From Pyxicephalus adspersus (Eukaryota; Chordata; Amphibia; Anura; Pyxicephalidae), in NCBI RefSeq assembly GCF_032062135.1, contig NC_092859.1:31125698-31189697 (forward strand): a DNA stretch of 64,000 nt. The letters are read 5' to 3'. Position numbers and translations under genes: made by a program. Below, piece by piece: positions 1-12,697 of the stretch. Below the pieces are notes generated by a model. That model ran no database searches. It saw only the letters and a program-made list of their open reading frames with translations, and was not told the origin of the DNA. Numbering within the stretch: the first letter of the stretch is position 1; each line of letters opens with the position of its first letter.

Positions 1-285
1 TGTTCAGAGCTCCTTAGGTAGCATGAAGGTGAAACTTGTCTTAATTAAACCCTAGATAACTAGGGTATAGTGTTCGCTTTGCTACTGCCTTGTGTAATGT
101 CATTATGAAAAAATGAAAAAAAGCTCCCTAAGGTCATCAGAAAGAAAGGGAACAGTCTGGAAAGGGCTTAAAAAGTGCCAAACTATTTGAACCTGTCACT
201 GTATGGAAACTATTCTGGAAGTGGTAGAGATTTTAAATGACTGCTAATTTTTTGAGAACTAGGCAACCCTTCAACTCACAGAACA

Positions 286-600
286 TCAAAATTTATACTG
301 TGAGATCCTCAGGTAACACATGAAACATTTAGGGCCCGATTTATTAAAGCTCCCAAGGCTGGAGAAGATGCATTTTCATCAGTGCATCTGGGTGATCCAG
401 CAAACCTGGAATGGACCTGGTCCGGGATTCAAAACATTTACTAGCAAAAAGCAAATGACTTTGGAGAAATCCATTCCACATTTGCTGGATCACCCAGATT
501 CACCGATGAAAGTGTATCCTCTACAGCCATAGAGAGCTTTAATAAATCAGGCCCTAAGTGTTTCATGAGTTACCTGAGAATCTCCCAGTGTAAATTTTGA
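286..600. repeat. 315-bp imperfect palindrome enclosing a family-A MITE
   Basis: The 45-bp flanks of the MITE at 331-555 are themselves inverted copies of each other. Positions 286-330 match the reverse complement of 556-600 at 40 of 45 bases, and the match stops abruptly at both outer edges. Together with the MITE arms this gives one continuous foldback of 315 bp. Other family-A copies in the window do not have these outer arms, so they look like a second palindromic element with the MITE at its centre. Confidence 0.8.
331..555. mobile_element. MITE family A, copy 1
   Basis: Non-autonomous DNA element with long terminal inverted repeats: AGGGCCCGATTTATTAAAGC at the left and GCTTTAATAAATCAGGCCCT at the right. 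Subterminal blocks read 'catcagtgcatctgggtgat' on the left and the inverse of the same block on the right. It is 225 bp long and non-coding; short open frames inside it are by-products of the palindrome. Related copies lie at 2575, 7735, 31204 and 42692. I do not know the superfamily. Confidence 0.85.
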
Positions 601-2574
601 CATTATGCACCAATACACAGGGTGCGCCACAAAAGAAACCTTTGTAAAGTACAGAAGAGCAAGACTACAGTTTTCTATTGAACACATAGGCAAAGACTTC
701 TGATTCTCTGAAATTCAAAAATAAAATTGCCTCACTAAAGTAACAGTATACATGTCGGGTGTCAACCACAGCCTTCATTTCATGAAAATAACTCTATAGC
801 ATTTGGAAAGCAAAGGGATGGAAATATTGTGATCTCAGGTTGCTTTGGTGCTGCAGTGCATTGGCATCTTGCAGCAATCAAACTAGCTATGAATTCTGCA
901 ATTATCAAAATGTGCTTGATGAAAATGTTAGCCATCTGTCGAATGTTAACGTTGAACCAAAAATGAATCATTCAATGTGATAAGGATCTGAAGCATCTAG
1001 AAAGTAATTGAGGGGTGATACAAAATGTTAGGGTTTGATACAATCCAATGGGAACACTTATTTTTCACTTTGGGAATTTTTTTTTTTTTTCCTTCAAATT
1101 TCGTTCAATGCAACGGTTGTGCAGGAGGAAAATGAAGTGAGGTGAAACTCCTAAATGGTACTGCAGAAAATAAACTGGTAGGGGTTTTAGCCCTTCTCTT
1201 CTTTATCTTAAACTGAAAAGAAAGTTTAGCTATACATACACTGTCATCTGAACTCCAGTAAAACAGTTTCACAGATTCCTTCTGGGAGCCAGAAGGAATA
1301 CATGTATAAACTGTGTAACCCTACAAAGGATTTGTAATTCTGTTTAGTTAGTCCAGAGATTTTCACAGCAGACATCACATCCAGATTGGTGACCTTACTT
1401 TTGTATGCTTCAGTTAGATAATACAATTCAATCACCCCCCAATTCTCAGCCTTTTTAGGGACAATATAGGAGTAGGAGCAGAATGATGAGGTCATTACTC
1501 TCTTACTGTCAGCATTTTTCTTGGCAACACATGCACATGCAAAATGTAAGTGCAATTACCCTAGCCGTACCCCCCCACCCCAGTGTTCCCCCTCTCTCCC
1601 AGTCTGGCTATGTACTGTTGTATGAGGTCTTACTAGTGTCTATTTTATTCTTGCAATAGATGCATAATACATTTACTATTTTATTGATTATATATCTGAA
1701 TTCATTGGTATTTCGATGTGTCTAGAGTTCAGCTTTAAGGATCACTTCTCAGCGTGTGTGGCTTTACTTTTGCTTGTTCTCCAGTCTTGAGAAGTTTAAT
1801 GTATTGTCTGATAATATTTAACTGATGAAATCATTTTAGGTGCTGTTACACCGATGACTCACTCAGACCCAGGAACTGGGAGCCACACAAAGACTTTATT
1901 CATGGCATCAGAGTCATTTATGTGACAACTCACTGTGCTCACAACATTCACCAATGGAAGGTCACAAGTCACTCTTAGGTATAGACAGGTTGGTTAACAG
2001 AAAGGGGATAAAAAATGTAAAGGAAGCTAAGTATTGACATCATGATCTATCATCTAGGATGATTAACTATAGCTGTGCAATCAGAGGTTATCTTTTCTGT
2101 TGGCTTATCTTTTCTTTTTAATGGCTTCTAATGACCATGAAGCACAAACGGTAACCTTAAAAATATTATAAACGGTCAAAAGAAAAACATAAGAGAGTAG
2201 GGTGAAACCTACCTGTGGCCACTTCAAGCATTCAATTGTGTGCAGAAGACCGTCACTTTACCATGGAATTTTTATAAATCAAATCCTGGTTCATTTCATC
2301 TTGATGATCCTTTCACCCAGCTAAAACGAGAGAGAACCCAAAACCATCTACCCACACCAAACCTCAAACCTGAGGCTTGTAATATGTGATGTTAGCTTAG
2401 TAGTGGTGCAGGCCTGACTTAAAAAATGAAAAGTCATAATGCCTATAGAACATTTTGGGTATCTAACTTATGCATTTTTAACTCAGTTGCAGTTGGACTT
2501 CTGGTAGCATATCCTATTATTTGGAGATTCCAATTAAATATTTTAGGTGAATTCCATCTTCACACATACACAAT
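601..2574. other. Intergenic, no gene recognised
   Basis: AT-rich non-coding DNA with a poly-T run near 1079-1092. An open frame on the minus strand at 1244-1555 looks protein-like for about 20 residues but has no assignable homology. Nothing else could be supported. Confidence 0.5.
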
Positions 2575-2744
2575 GAGCTGGAATTATTAAAACTCCCCAA
2601 GAATGGAGAAGATAGAATATCAAGGGTGAACCTAAGTGATCCAGCAACCTTGGAATAGATTTGGTCCAGGACTGAAAACATTTGCCAACTGAGAGCAAAT
2701 GATTTTTCCGTATTGCCCAGGTACACCTATGATAAATCAGGGCT
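2575..2744. mobile_element. MITE family A, copy 2 (degenerate)
   Basis: It starts with a decayed family-A end (GAGCTGGAATTATTAAAAC) and ends with GATAAATCAGGGCT. Between them are the family landmarks of a gtgatccagcaa block and the aaaacatttgc centre. It is shorter and more diverged than the copies at 331 and 31204. Confidence 0.7.
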
Positions 2745-2937
2745 ATTAATTTACTATTCCTTTTTTAGCTTCGTTCTGTCCTAACTTTTAAGTCTGAAAA
2801 TTCTGCCACATTTTAAAGATATGGAAGTAGACAGATATATCCTAAAACAGCCTTTCTCCATCTTTTTACCAAGAAGGTAAATTTATAATAGTAAAATAAT
2901 TTTCAGGCTTTAGGCAACTGGTGCTAAAATTTATTTA

Positions 2938-3070
2938 TTGGGGGTCAGTGGAAGAATGTCCATTCCACAGTGGTGGTCAGCATGCCAATCCAGTCAGCGG
3001 GAAATATTGTATCAATATTGAAATATTGTATCTTTCTATAGTTTGCCTGAGTCTGAGAAATTTCTGCACT
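2938..3070 (+). repeat. Fragment related to repeat family D
   Basis: The phrase 'gggtcagtggaagaatgtcc' followed by 'gtggtggtcag' resembles the middle of the better-preserved family-D copies at 16399 and 25871. Termini are missing, so this is a weak assignment. Confidence 0.35.
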
Positions 3071-3618
3071 GCCCCCAGTGGTGACATTATCTAACAGCGG
3101 CGTATTTTCACAATCGTGGGAAATTTTCTTTATTGCATATCTCCCAGCTGTGTTTTTTTAACAATGAGCACTGGAGTAAAAACACAACAGAGCATGCCTG
3201 GCTCTCTGAGCTCTCAATAATCTGGCTTAGTGGCATTTTACATCATAAAATCTGCTGCACAGAGTTTATACAGCATACATGTAACAATGGAATGCAGAGA
3301 CTTGGGCCTGCACCATCAAAGGGCAGCTTTAGGAATAACAAAATAATATCTGGCATCTAACTGATTGCTTTGGGCAATATTTATTTTAAGGGCAAGTTTA
3401 GTTTACTTGTCAAGTAATAGTATATGTTTAGTAATTTCCCCAAGTATTTAGGTTACACATGATCAAGAAAACAGGGCATAAAGGTGAGTTTTTTTAAATA
3501 TGATTTTTTAAGTCCAATAGACAATCTGACAATTGTTGGCTTGTAAAGCTTTTTTTGTGTCCTTATGATTACGATTTCATGTTTGTCTAACCATGGTGCT
3601 GTCTAGTGAAAGCATCAC

Positions 3619-3758
3619 TTTATTTATTATTATTACTAAACAGGATTTATATAGCACCAACATATTGCTCAGCATTGTATATTTAATAGGTGTTGCAAAT
3701 GACAGACAGTGACACAGGAGGAGGAGAGGACCCTGCCCTGAAGAGCTTACAATCTAGT
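3619..3758 (-). repeat. SINE/LINE 3'-tail-like repeat
   Basis: It begins with a TTATTATTATTA-like tail followed by 'aggatttatatagcaccaac', 'gacagtgacacaggagga' and 'ccctgccctgaagagctt'. The same string of landmarks recurs at 39055-39195. The simple-repeat tail at the left end suggests a minus-strand retroposed copy. Confidence 0.7.
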
Positions 3759-5597
3759 CACAAATGGTATTCTCACTGGAAAGCAGAAGGTCAGCAGTTG
3801 GGTGCACTTTAGCACCAGTGGTTGATTTCAGCCCTGAAATTTGGAAGTTGAGCCATTTTTAACAACATGAACCATAGACCATGTGGTGCAACTAAGGTGA
3901 AAGTAGACAACTTATGGAACTCACTCCCGGATCAACTATTAATGATCTGCAAGTTTGGTTTTCTAGCAGTGACATTAAAACTTTAAACATTAAAGTGCTG
4001 CAAAAAACCCACATTAACCAATCACATCTCAATGTTTTAAAGGAAGATCATTAAAATTTGAATTCTGATGGATTACCATGGGTCTGTGTTAGAGGCCAGA
4101 TATAGACATTAAATTGTGGTCAGGAGAACCAACCACTGACTTAGATGTGAATGACCGTTGCAGGAAATTGTGGAAATATCAGTAATCTTTTGCAAGCAAA
4201 CAATAGTTAGTGTCCAGGAAACTCTTGTTTTTTGTATGAAGCCTTATAACAGTTATTGACAGTTTCTATTCTAATTCTACAAATTTGTTACTTTACACTG
4301 CAGAGTTACATGAGCATACAGGCCTCTCAGTATTGCAATCCCGGTAATTGGATGTGATCTACAGTTAATTGCTTGAAAGTGATCACAAAGTGGTTTTAAC
4401 AAATTGGTCCCTATCATCAGAAGGGGCGGAGGAAGTGCACTGCTCCATTCCCAGGTCCATTCTTTTCCTGACACTCTTTATTCCTGCGTGTGAAAAGCAT
4501 AGCAGCTGACTAGCGGAGCGGAAGTAAAATGTGTTTTGTTATTTGTCTGAAGTCCCCGGGCCCGGAACTTGGTAAGCCTTGATATTATACCCAGGATGGA
4601 GCATAATAAATCCATTTTGTTTCCTGCAAACATTTGTCCACTAAAAATGGGAGATAGAAAAACAGACCCAGGCGTTTGCAAAAGCCGCCATTGTGGATGT
4701 GTCAAAATCATTAGCTCAGCGGCATATATTCTGCAAGCTAATGCTCCTGTCTAATTCTCTTCTGGACAGCCTGTCTGCATTTCTGATACAAGCCAGACTG
4801 CAATATGGGGGTTAGAGCTTTTGGGACAAAGTGCAAGTCACTTACTCACGCTCTGGATGTCGGTGAAGTGACGTTTTTCCACAGTGCCACCCTGAAACCT
4901 ATGCCGGCTGCTCCTGTGGAAGAATTTTACTATACAAATCTATTTGATTCTATTCAAATAACCTATAAATGATTTTTACTTTTTCTAAATAGTAACCTAA
5001 CTATGATATTGGGGATGGAGAAGTTAGTAGGATTTGTCTCAGAAATATTTCTAACTTTACATGTTTTAAAAGGGCATTAATTTCTTGTTTTAATAACCAA
5101 TTAAAAGAAGCAGAACTAGTACCATAGGTTATGGCAGAAATACTCTGACCTAACACAGTAGTCCTTTTGTGACCTCTCTACTACTAAGCTGACCATAACA
5201 TTTCTTCCACCTGAACCTTAACACATAAAGTATATCTAAATCCAATCCTTAAAATCTCATATACTATTTTTCTGTTATTTTGAAAGTATGGTAATTTTGA
5301 GTATTTTTTATAAATTTTCAGTTTACATTATAATAGGCCAAGGGGTCTTCTTATTAGCATGGTGGCAAGCTTTTTTTGCTTAGCTGTGACAGCTTTCTAA
5401 AGAAGATTGTACAATATTTACATACATTTTGTTTTTAAACAGATTATTGAAGCTAAACATTTAGTTGGGCTTTAACATCATTTTGTACACTAAAACATAA
5501 CAAATTACTTATCCCTTTTTGCACCAAAAGCTTACCATTCTACAGTACAGTACTTACAATTTGATTTGAAAATACTTAAAAAAATGTTTTTTTCCCA

Positions 5598-5646
<49 letters not shown>

Positions 5647-6355
5647 GTTGTGGTATTCTGCTGATGTTTGATGGCTTTAAACGAACAGCTTCTAATAATC
5701 CTCCAATTAGTGACAATAAATGTAGACTTCTGCTGAGATTTAAAGCTGGTTTGAATCTGGCTTTCTCTAAGGCAAACCCTCCTGCAGCTTTGTTTGTTGC
5801 TGTATTTACACAGGACAAAGAACCAACATGTTTCCTGAGCTCAAATTAATATTCTTGCTCCTAATCCGATAATAATATTCTAATACCTTTCACGGTTCAG
5901 TCGCTAACAGTTGAACCAAACATTTGGCAGACAGAGCTGAAGAAAGGAGATGAATATATGTTACATAACCGACACAATTAATTAATATTCAGTTATTTCC
6001 TATGTTAGGACAGTTAGGGCCTGATATTTGGATGTGATACAACACAACTCACAAGGCAGTGGCAGAGTTATACTGGAAGAAATTAAAAAGCGTAATACCA
6101 GTGATATATTTATACTGATGATTATGCAAATTCTGAAATGCAGTGAGCATATTAGATACTTTAGAGCACTTTCGTTTATACATAAAGACAGGTGGATCGG
6201 TTCACTTTTTTTCATTGTATTTAGGGGTCCCCACGAGCCTTGATTGGTTTAGAATCCTCCCCCATCTCCTGAACTGATTTATGTACAGGTGAGGGCAGGA
6301 CAATTTAGGACATATTAAGGTACATATGGTAGTTATTAATAGAAATACTTTTAAT
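3759..6355. other. Intergenic, largely featureless; includes a long AT microsatellite
   Basis: No gene or recognised element apart from the (AT)n tract at 5602-5642. Positions 4250-4870 are of higher complexity and less AT-rich and might be conserved non-coding sequence, but nothing in them is diagnostic. Confidence 0.5.
5602..5642. repeat. (AT)n microsatellite
   Basis: About 20 uninterrupted AT dinucleotides. This is likely to be polymorphic in length. Confidence 0.98.
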
Positions 6356-6658
6356 GAGAGCTATGTCCCAGGTTCGAATCCCAGCCAGGACACTATCTGC
6401 ATGGAGTTTGCTGGTTCTCCCCGTGTCTGCGTGGGTTTCCTCCGGGTACTCCGGTTTCCTCCCACATCCCAAAAAAACATGCATTTCGGTTAATTGGCTT
6501 CCCTCTAAATTGACCTTAGACTACATTAATGACATTTGACTATGGTAGGGACATTAGATTGTGAGCTCCTTTGAGGGACAGTTAGTGACAAGACTATGGA
6601 CTTTGTACAGCGCTGCGTAATTATTATTACTGTGTAATAATAATAATAATAAAATAAT
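6356..6658 (+). repeat. tRNA-derived SINE, 5'-truncated
   Basis: It contains a perfect RNA polymerase III B box (GGTTCGAATCC, 6371-6381), a central body with 'gggtttcctccgggtactcc', and a 3' region ending 'gtacagcgctgcgtaatt'. A TAA-rich tail follows (6635-6658). The tRNA-like A box is missing, so the copy is truncated at its 5' end. The fuller copy at 17164-16893 (minus) shows the A box. Confidence 0.85.
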
Positions 6659-9419
6659 GAGTTTTAGTAAATACATAAATAGATAAATTGTTGTTTATTA
6701 TTAGAAAAGCTGCACCTCCTGTTTCTGACAAATTTTACTATATTTACATAGTGATACTTTTATATCTATTGATCTCATATTTGAAATTATTACCATATGA
6801 GGAGTTGTAAAATGATAACTCCTTTTTTGGATTATTATTTTCTAAAGAGGAAGGGGCTTTCTGTCTGGCTGATTCCATACTTCCCATGCAGCATGTTGTG
6901 TGTGGTTTGAATATAGACTCCCAGCATCACACATGCCAAGCCAGTAAACAGCAGGGCTTTAATAGGATCAAAGCATCCTTTGGCTGTGAGGTCCTCCTTT
7001 GATAATTTACTAGCAATGCTATTTAACTTTTTTCCCTAAATAACACAAAGAGAGTTGGAACACCATATGAGAACATTTTAGAACACTACTTTTGATAGTT
7101 AATTCTGTCACTCTGGAGAACTAAAAGAACAATTTCTTACTTCTGTAAAAGTCTGATTTATTGAAAGGTTTGATTGTATGAAGAGACAGACACAGGATAA
7201 AGCTGCTTCACTATTTTTTGCTGCCACCTTTGTATTGTATACCAGAATTCCTTGTTCTTGAAAATATGGTTTGCTTCTAATTGAACATCCTGCTGGGTAA
7301 CCCTGGTTAAAGAGACCCTGTCACTAACTAAAATAAATTGCTAGTAAAAGCCTAGGAAAATCAATTTTAAAGTGTTTTTAATTTCTATAACCAATTCTTT
7401 CACTTTCAATGGGCCTTTTGAATGTACTATCAGGATCAATATCAATGTTCTTGTTTTGTTCTAGGTGTATCTATTTTCTGTCTGTACTAACCCAGAATCA
7501 CCTATCCTCAAATCCGACTTAACCTACCTTGTACACACCAGTGTAAGAGCAAAGTGGAAAGGAGTGTCTGAGTGCCACTTTAGGTCCGCTGGGGACTGCT
7601 AATTTTACATCCAAGATGGCAGCACCCAGCAGCAGAAACAGGGCTTTTGGCTCTTGTAAATGCAAGGGAAGCTTTTACAGATAATCAACCTCCATAAAAT
7701 ACATTGAAGACATACATATTTTTATGGAAATGTTGTTGAACCATGGTTCACCCATGAAAATCTATCTTTTCCAGTCTTAGAGAGCTTCAATAAATAAGGT
7801 CCTTTGTTCTAGAAGCTAATATTTCCCCTGTTTAGCTGAAATGTATCTTGCATAACTACCCACCGGTCTCTGACATCTACTTTTTGGCTCATTGTACATT
7901 CCAATAATGTGAATAAATATATAATCTGTAACTGCGTAACTGCCCCCTTCTTGACTAGAGGCACTTAGGTGTGAAGGAAATAGAGTATTGGTTAAAATAA
8001 TTTATTTTTTAAGCCCAGTCTGAACAATTGTTCTTAGAAATCAAACTATATTTGTCAGTATAACTTGTATTCTATTAGAGAATAAAAATGAAAATGCTTA
8101 AATGGGAACACCCCCCCCCCCTGCCAACCATTTTTTTATTTTTATATTCCTAAACAAATCCTATTTTAATCTCAATGCCCACATCCCAGCTGTTGGGTGT
8201 GTCCAAAGGAATGGCATTCGAAACACATCCACTCACAAGCACTTAGTGTAATTGGTGGAGCATTATCAGCGCTTGTAAGGCTTCACGTGAACACACAGAC
8301 ATAGCTATTCGATGTAAAATATTAACTGCAGGTAATTGAACAAATGGTGTTGAAACACAAAGCGCAGATAAGACAGCTTTGTAATCGGAAACCTAGAATT
8401 TACAGCATCTGTTCCTGGTTGTACCAAGTCCAAATTGGCAAGCACCAACATAGCGAGTATGTGCTAATGCGGGCACGCGGTTTCTAGATACCTTTGGAAT
8501 TCTGACCACTTTCAAATTAAACCTATTAATGCTGGGCACTTAAGGCAGACGTTGGTATGGGTGATCATCTGCTACACAGGAGGGATCAGGAAAGAATTTG
8601 GTCTTTTAGTGTCTGCAGACATTATTTAGCAATTCTTACACTGGTATCTTTACACTGAAACCTGCTGCCTAGATCAGGGGTTGGATGTTGTATAAAGGTA
8701 TGTTAAATTTTTTGGCAACAGAAATAAGATACATGCATGAGGCAAGCACAGAAACATTCAAGTGCAATAAAATCTTCATCCATAAAATCAACTTGCTCCC
8801 GACAAATACATTTTTGATCCTAAAAAAGCAATATGAAATTTTTGAGCTATCCCTAACCTCAACCTCACCCTTGGTCCTTTGTGTTTCTTTAGAAGCATTC
8901 CACCAAACTCTCTATGGCTGTCTTTGCAGGTAAAAGCAAAATGAAACAATTGGTGGCACCATTCTGCAACATATAACCCTCTTTACCAGGGTACTAGAAC
9001 ACTTTTTAAAGAGAGAATAGCATGGATCCAATTTTAAAAAAACGTACCCTAATCATAACACCTTACCCTGCACCTTGACATAAGCCTACCCTAAATGTAT
9101 CCTTTTAAATGAACCTGTAAGCAGCTTAAAAAAAACTCATACTTACCTGTGTTGATTTAGGTAGTGTGGGATAACTTCAAACTTTAGAGCAAAAGCACTA
9201 AAATTATTTAGATCATACTCTCAGCAGCTCATCTCCCCCTGTACACAATATAACATATTGAGTAGAGGAATCAGTATGTAACATACTACAGAGCACTTAC
9301 AGTGTATCAGTCAGGAAGCTTCTCTGCAAGGTGCAACATAGCGTACAGAGTGAAGGAGTATGTATCTTAAAATAGGCTTATTAGATTGCTGGTTGGAGAG
9401 AGTCTATGTTCAGTGAGGG
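6659..9419. other. Intergenic, with a possible conserved non-coding segment at 8180-8460
   Basis: No gene recognised. Positions 7308-7690 begin with a frog-repeat-like 'gagaccctgtcactaact'. Positions 8180-8460 are non-repetitive, balanced in composition and carry several TAATTG cores, which fits a regulatory element but does not prove it. Confidence 0.4.
7735..7803. mobile_element. MITE family A, half copy
   Basis: Only the right arm survives: 'ggttcacccatgaaaatcta', 'cttagagagcttcaat' and an end reading 'aataaataaggtcct', equivalent to the right end of the copy at 331-555. Confidence 0.65.
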
Positions 9420-9539
9420 GGTTCTCTGAAACCAGTGGTTACTGAGAACTAAGTTCAACAAGGAAAACTGTCCAGTGCTGGTGGTCAATGAGGGGAAAAA
9501 TGCCTATGTTAGTGTCTGTGGGAGGAGGAATGCCCCAGT

Positions 9540-9835
9540 GTTGAACAATGGTGCCCATAAGGACATGGAAAGGAAGCATGCTCAGCAAGGGGTTGGGAAA
9601 CAATGGTACCCAGAGGGAGTTGGGGAGAACAATAGTGCCCAACAAGGTGTTGGGTAGAACAACAGTAACCAACAGAGGTGAGGAAGAACAATAAAATAGT
9701 GCCATGCTCAGATTATGTTGGTGGAGAGCAGGACTGCTGAGTGAGCAATAAGGGAAAACAAAAGCCTAGCAACAAAAATAGTGTCCAGCATGAGTTGCAG
9801 AAGAACAATGGTGCCCAGTGGAACAGGCATAAATA
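9540..9835 (+). repeat. Degenerate minisatellite, 29-30 bp period
   Basis: Units begin with a gaacaatggtgccc-like core followed by a GT-rich half (e.g. aacaaggtgttgggta). Core starts near 9599, 9628, 9658 and 9687 are spaced 29, 30 and 29 bp. The next clear core at 9803 is exactly four periods further on, with decayed units between. The array may extend left to about 9420. Its open frames are a side effect of the repeat. Confidence 0.8.
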
Positions 9836-10797
9836 ATGGTGTTTCCCATGCTCCTGCTCTCTGCCCTCTCCTCTTTGCCAGGACTAAGCAGAGCCTGTCA
9901 GGTAGATCACACATTTTGCACAGAGCAAAAGCCACATTCCTTCACTCTGCAAGGCTGCAGGCTGCCAGAATTTTGCTATAAACCCAAAGCAATCAGGACA
10001 GTTAAGGAGTATGATAATTTCATTATCTATTCAAGACAAAGAAATATATTGGTATAGAACACTTGTAAAACATTTCCTTAAAAATGTGGGTAACATTTAC
10101 ATTAAACTTCAAAATTAGAGAAAACCTAAATAGGAATAAAATAAGAGAAAGAAAATGCCAGGCACAAATGCCTATTAAACCCAGGGTACAAAATCCTGAT
10201 TTTAGGTTCTTCTTCCCCCTCAGGACAATGGCTCAAAGCTGAATCCCACACACATATAGGATGGAAATGTAGGCTCTTTAGTTTGTTATGTGTATAATTT
10301 TTCCAGGTAGAAGTGCTGACAGATTCCATGCAGGTGGGCCCTGCAGCTACTGGTGTGGTAAAGGAGGGAATCAAATATAGGCAAGATTGTATGACCTTAA
10401 AGTTTACTCCAGGATATCAAAGCTACACACAAGAGACATTTGTACGACTATTTAAATATTGGTGTGCTTTGTTTATTTCTTTAGGATCTAAGCATTAATC
10501 CAGTGTGAAGGTTTGTCCCCTGTGCACGAGCTCTCTGTAGTAAAATAAAGACCAATCTTTGCTACTCTCTGTCCAGTGACTGGTATTTCAGACAATGGCA
10601 AACGGAGCCATGATTTATTTGTATCAGGGCAGACTTAACACAGACAAATTAGACTATTAAAAGGGGAGGAGGTACAATTTTTACACATAGTTGTTACAGC
10701 TGCTAACAAGGGATTGGTACTGATTTGCTACTGAACTGAAGACCTTCTATAAACTTCTATGGTACTTTGGGATAGAAAGGGTCACTTTAAGGCATAG
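9836..10797. other. Intergenic, nothing recognised
   Basis: Moderately complex sequence without a supported gene. The final bases 'gggtcactttaa' match the end of the repeat at 39727-39865, so a degraded family-F element may lie here. Confidence 0.4.
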
Positions 10798-11324
10798 TTA
10801 AAGCGGAACTAAACCCCAAAAAAAACAAAAAAAAACCACACCAATCTTTAATCCTGCAGATCTGTTGGAGGTTTCTTTAATTGGGTCCCGAGTCGTCCCA
10901 GTATATGTCTTCACCGGGCGCAGACATCTTGTCCTCTCTTCTTCTGGGTTCTTCTTCCAATATCACCCAATCTTGGACTGCGCAGGCACAAGATCGGGTG
11001 ACGTAGATGTTGGAAAAGATTGCTAATCTCACTATGTATGTGTGAGATAAGCAATTTTTTTTTTTACATTAAAGAAAGGACTCCTTCTGCGGATGCCCGA
11101 GATTAGGAGACTCCCTAAATGAGTGACGTAGGTATCCCGGGAAGTTTGCGCTCCATTCTGTCTTGATTGCCAAGGTTAGGTGCTGTACCTTTTTTTTTTT
11201 TTTTTTTTTTTTAAAAAGGGTGTTTCATTTACTTACACTTACACTTACTTACACTTTACTTTGAACAAAAGGGTTGTCTACCTTTTTATGTCAAGTAAAA
11301 ATTTGGAGTTTAGGTCCGCTTTAA
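10798..11324. mobile_element. MITE family E, copy 1
   Basis: Terminal inverted repeats are TTAAAGCGGAACTAAACC at the left and GTTTAGGTCCGCTTTAA at the right, enclosing 527 bp. The interior contains a 23-nt poly-T run (11190-11212). Shorter relatives lie at 15027, 22110 and 33470. Confidence 0.8.
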
Positions 11325-12362
11325 ATTAGATGAAATAATGCTGGATCCATTTTAGCATGCTTAAGTGCATTTAATGTTCTCTAAATACTACTGCAGGTTA
11401 AAGAATCAGCCATTATGTTATCAGCATGAGGTCACGCAGTCCACAGTACCAGCATTTTTGGAACTAAGGTGGCCATTTCTTTGCAAGTCAAAAAGTAAAA
11501 GAAAGGTAAATAAGGAATAATAAATGTTACGTGCTAAAAGTGTGCTATTGAATTTTTTTGCCCATAAAAACCAAGAGTTCTATGTAACCAATTAGTATTT
11601 AGCCAAATATATAGTTAGCCAAAGACTAACTATATGGCCGTAGTACCCATGTATGCAGTAAAATGAACACAGATTTAAAATGATTGCACTAAATAAACCA
11701 ATCATAATATATTTCTTTTTTATGCTTTTTTCCTCATTCTTAACATTTTCTGATATAATGGGGAAAAAACATGACGTGCCCTGAGTGAAATAGTGGAAGA
11801 AATGCTAAATGTTTTCTGTAGTTTTCAGTTTGAAATATTTCTGGTCTGTGAATATGTCAAAACATTTTTTACCATTCAGGTTGGGACTTGTCAGCCATCC
11901 ACAAGCACACAACACATTTACAGGTAGAATTTCACCACTTCACATTCACAGACGCTCTTAACATCTTATGTCATTAGCACACAGATCTTCAATCTAGACT
12001 TCAGGTATACATATAAATCACTACTTCATGCAATGTTTCATTCAGTTTAAAAGATTGAATGCAACTTGTGTACATACCAGAATGTATCATATGCATACAG
12101 ATCCACTTAGGGGTTTTGTGAACAAATGTGCTGACAGTAAACATGCTGACAGGAGGAGAATGTAGAGGAATAAGCTGTTCCGTCTGCCACTGCTTTTGTA
12201 CTGCCCAATCACAGACATGGAGTGGAAAGGTGACCAGGTTATAAAGATCAACTACAGTGGACATAAAGCAGGTCCCCAGCTCGGCTGTGCTGTTTGATAT
12301 GGCTATCTAATCTCCGACATGGTTGGACATATTTTCAAATGCTGTGACAGGTAAAATAACTA
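11325..12362. other. Intergenic, nothing recognised
   Basis: AT-rich, with no repeat or coding signal that I can name. Confidence 0.5.
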
Positions 12363-12697
12363 TAGCTACGTACACACGTCAGATTTTTATCGCCCGATAA
12401 TCCGCATCGGCCAATTATCGGGCGAAAATCTGCCATGTGTACAGTCGGTGTCGTCCATCGTCCGGACGACCGACCTGCCGGATTCACGGACGATGGACGA
12501 CAGCCGATCCTAATGAAAGGGAAGGGGAGAGCGCGCAGCAGGGTGCCGCTCCGTCGCTCTCCCCCCTCCCCTCTCCATAGAGCATGAACGGTGCTGTATG
12601 TACAGCACCGTTCATGCATCGTGCACTCCCTTGTCGTTGGAAAGGATCGTGAAAGATCCTTTCCAACGACAAAAATTGGAAGTGTGTACGCAGCTTA
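12363..12697. mobile_element. MITE family B, copy 1 (well preserved)
   Basis: Terminal inverted repeats read TAGCTACGTACACAC and GTGTGTACGCAGCTTA. The interior holds two strong hairpins. 12582-12617 has 17-bp perfect arms around a 2-nt centre. 12633-12670 has 16-bp perfect arms around a 6-nt loop. CpG-rich (tcgtccatcgtccggacgac), so it is little decayed. The TTA/TAA at the ends would fit the 3-bp target preference of PIF/Harbinger elements, but the superfamily is inferred. Confidence 0.85.

Noticed and set aside
1244..1555. 103-codon minus-strand frame with a short stretch (AVKISGLTKQNYKSF) faintly like an ORC6 helix
   Set aside because: Similarity covers only about 20 residues; neighbouring residues do not match and no splice sites fit. 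Treated as unassigned.
6371..6381. B box as evidence of a real tRNA gene
   Set aside because: No cloverleaf around it; it belongs to a tRNA-derived SINE.
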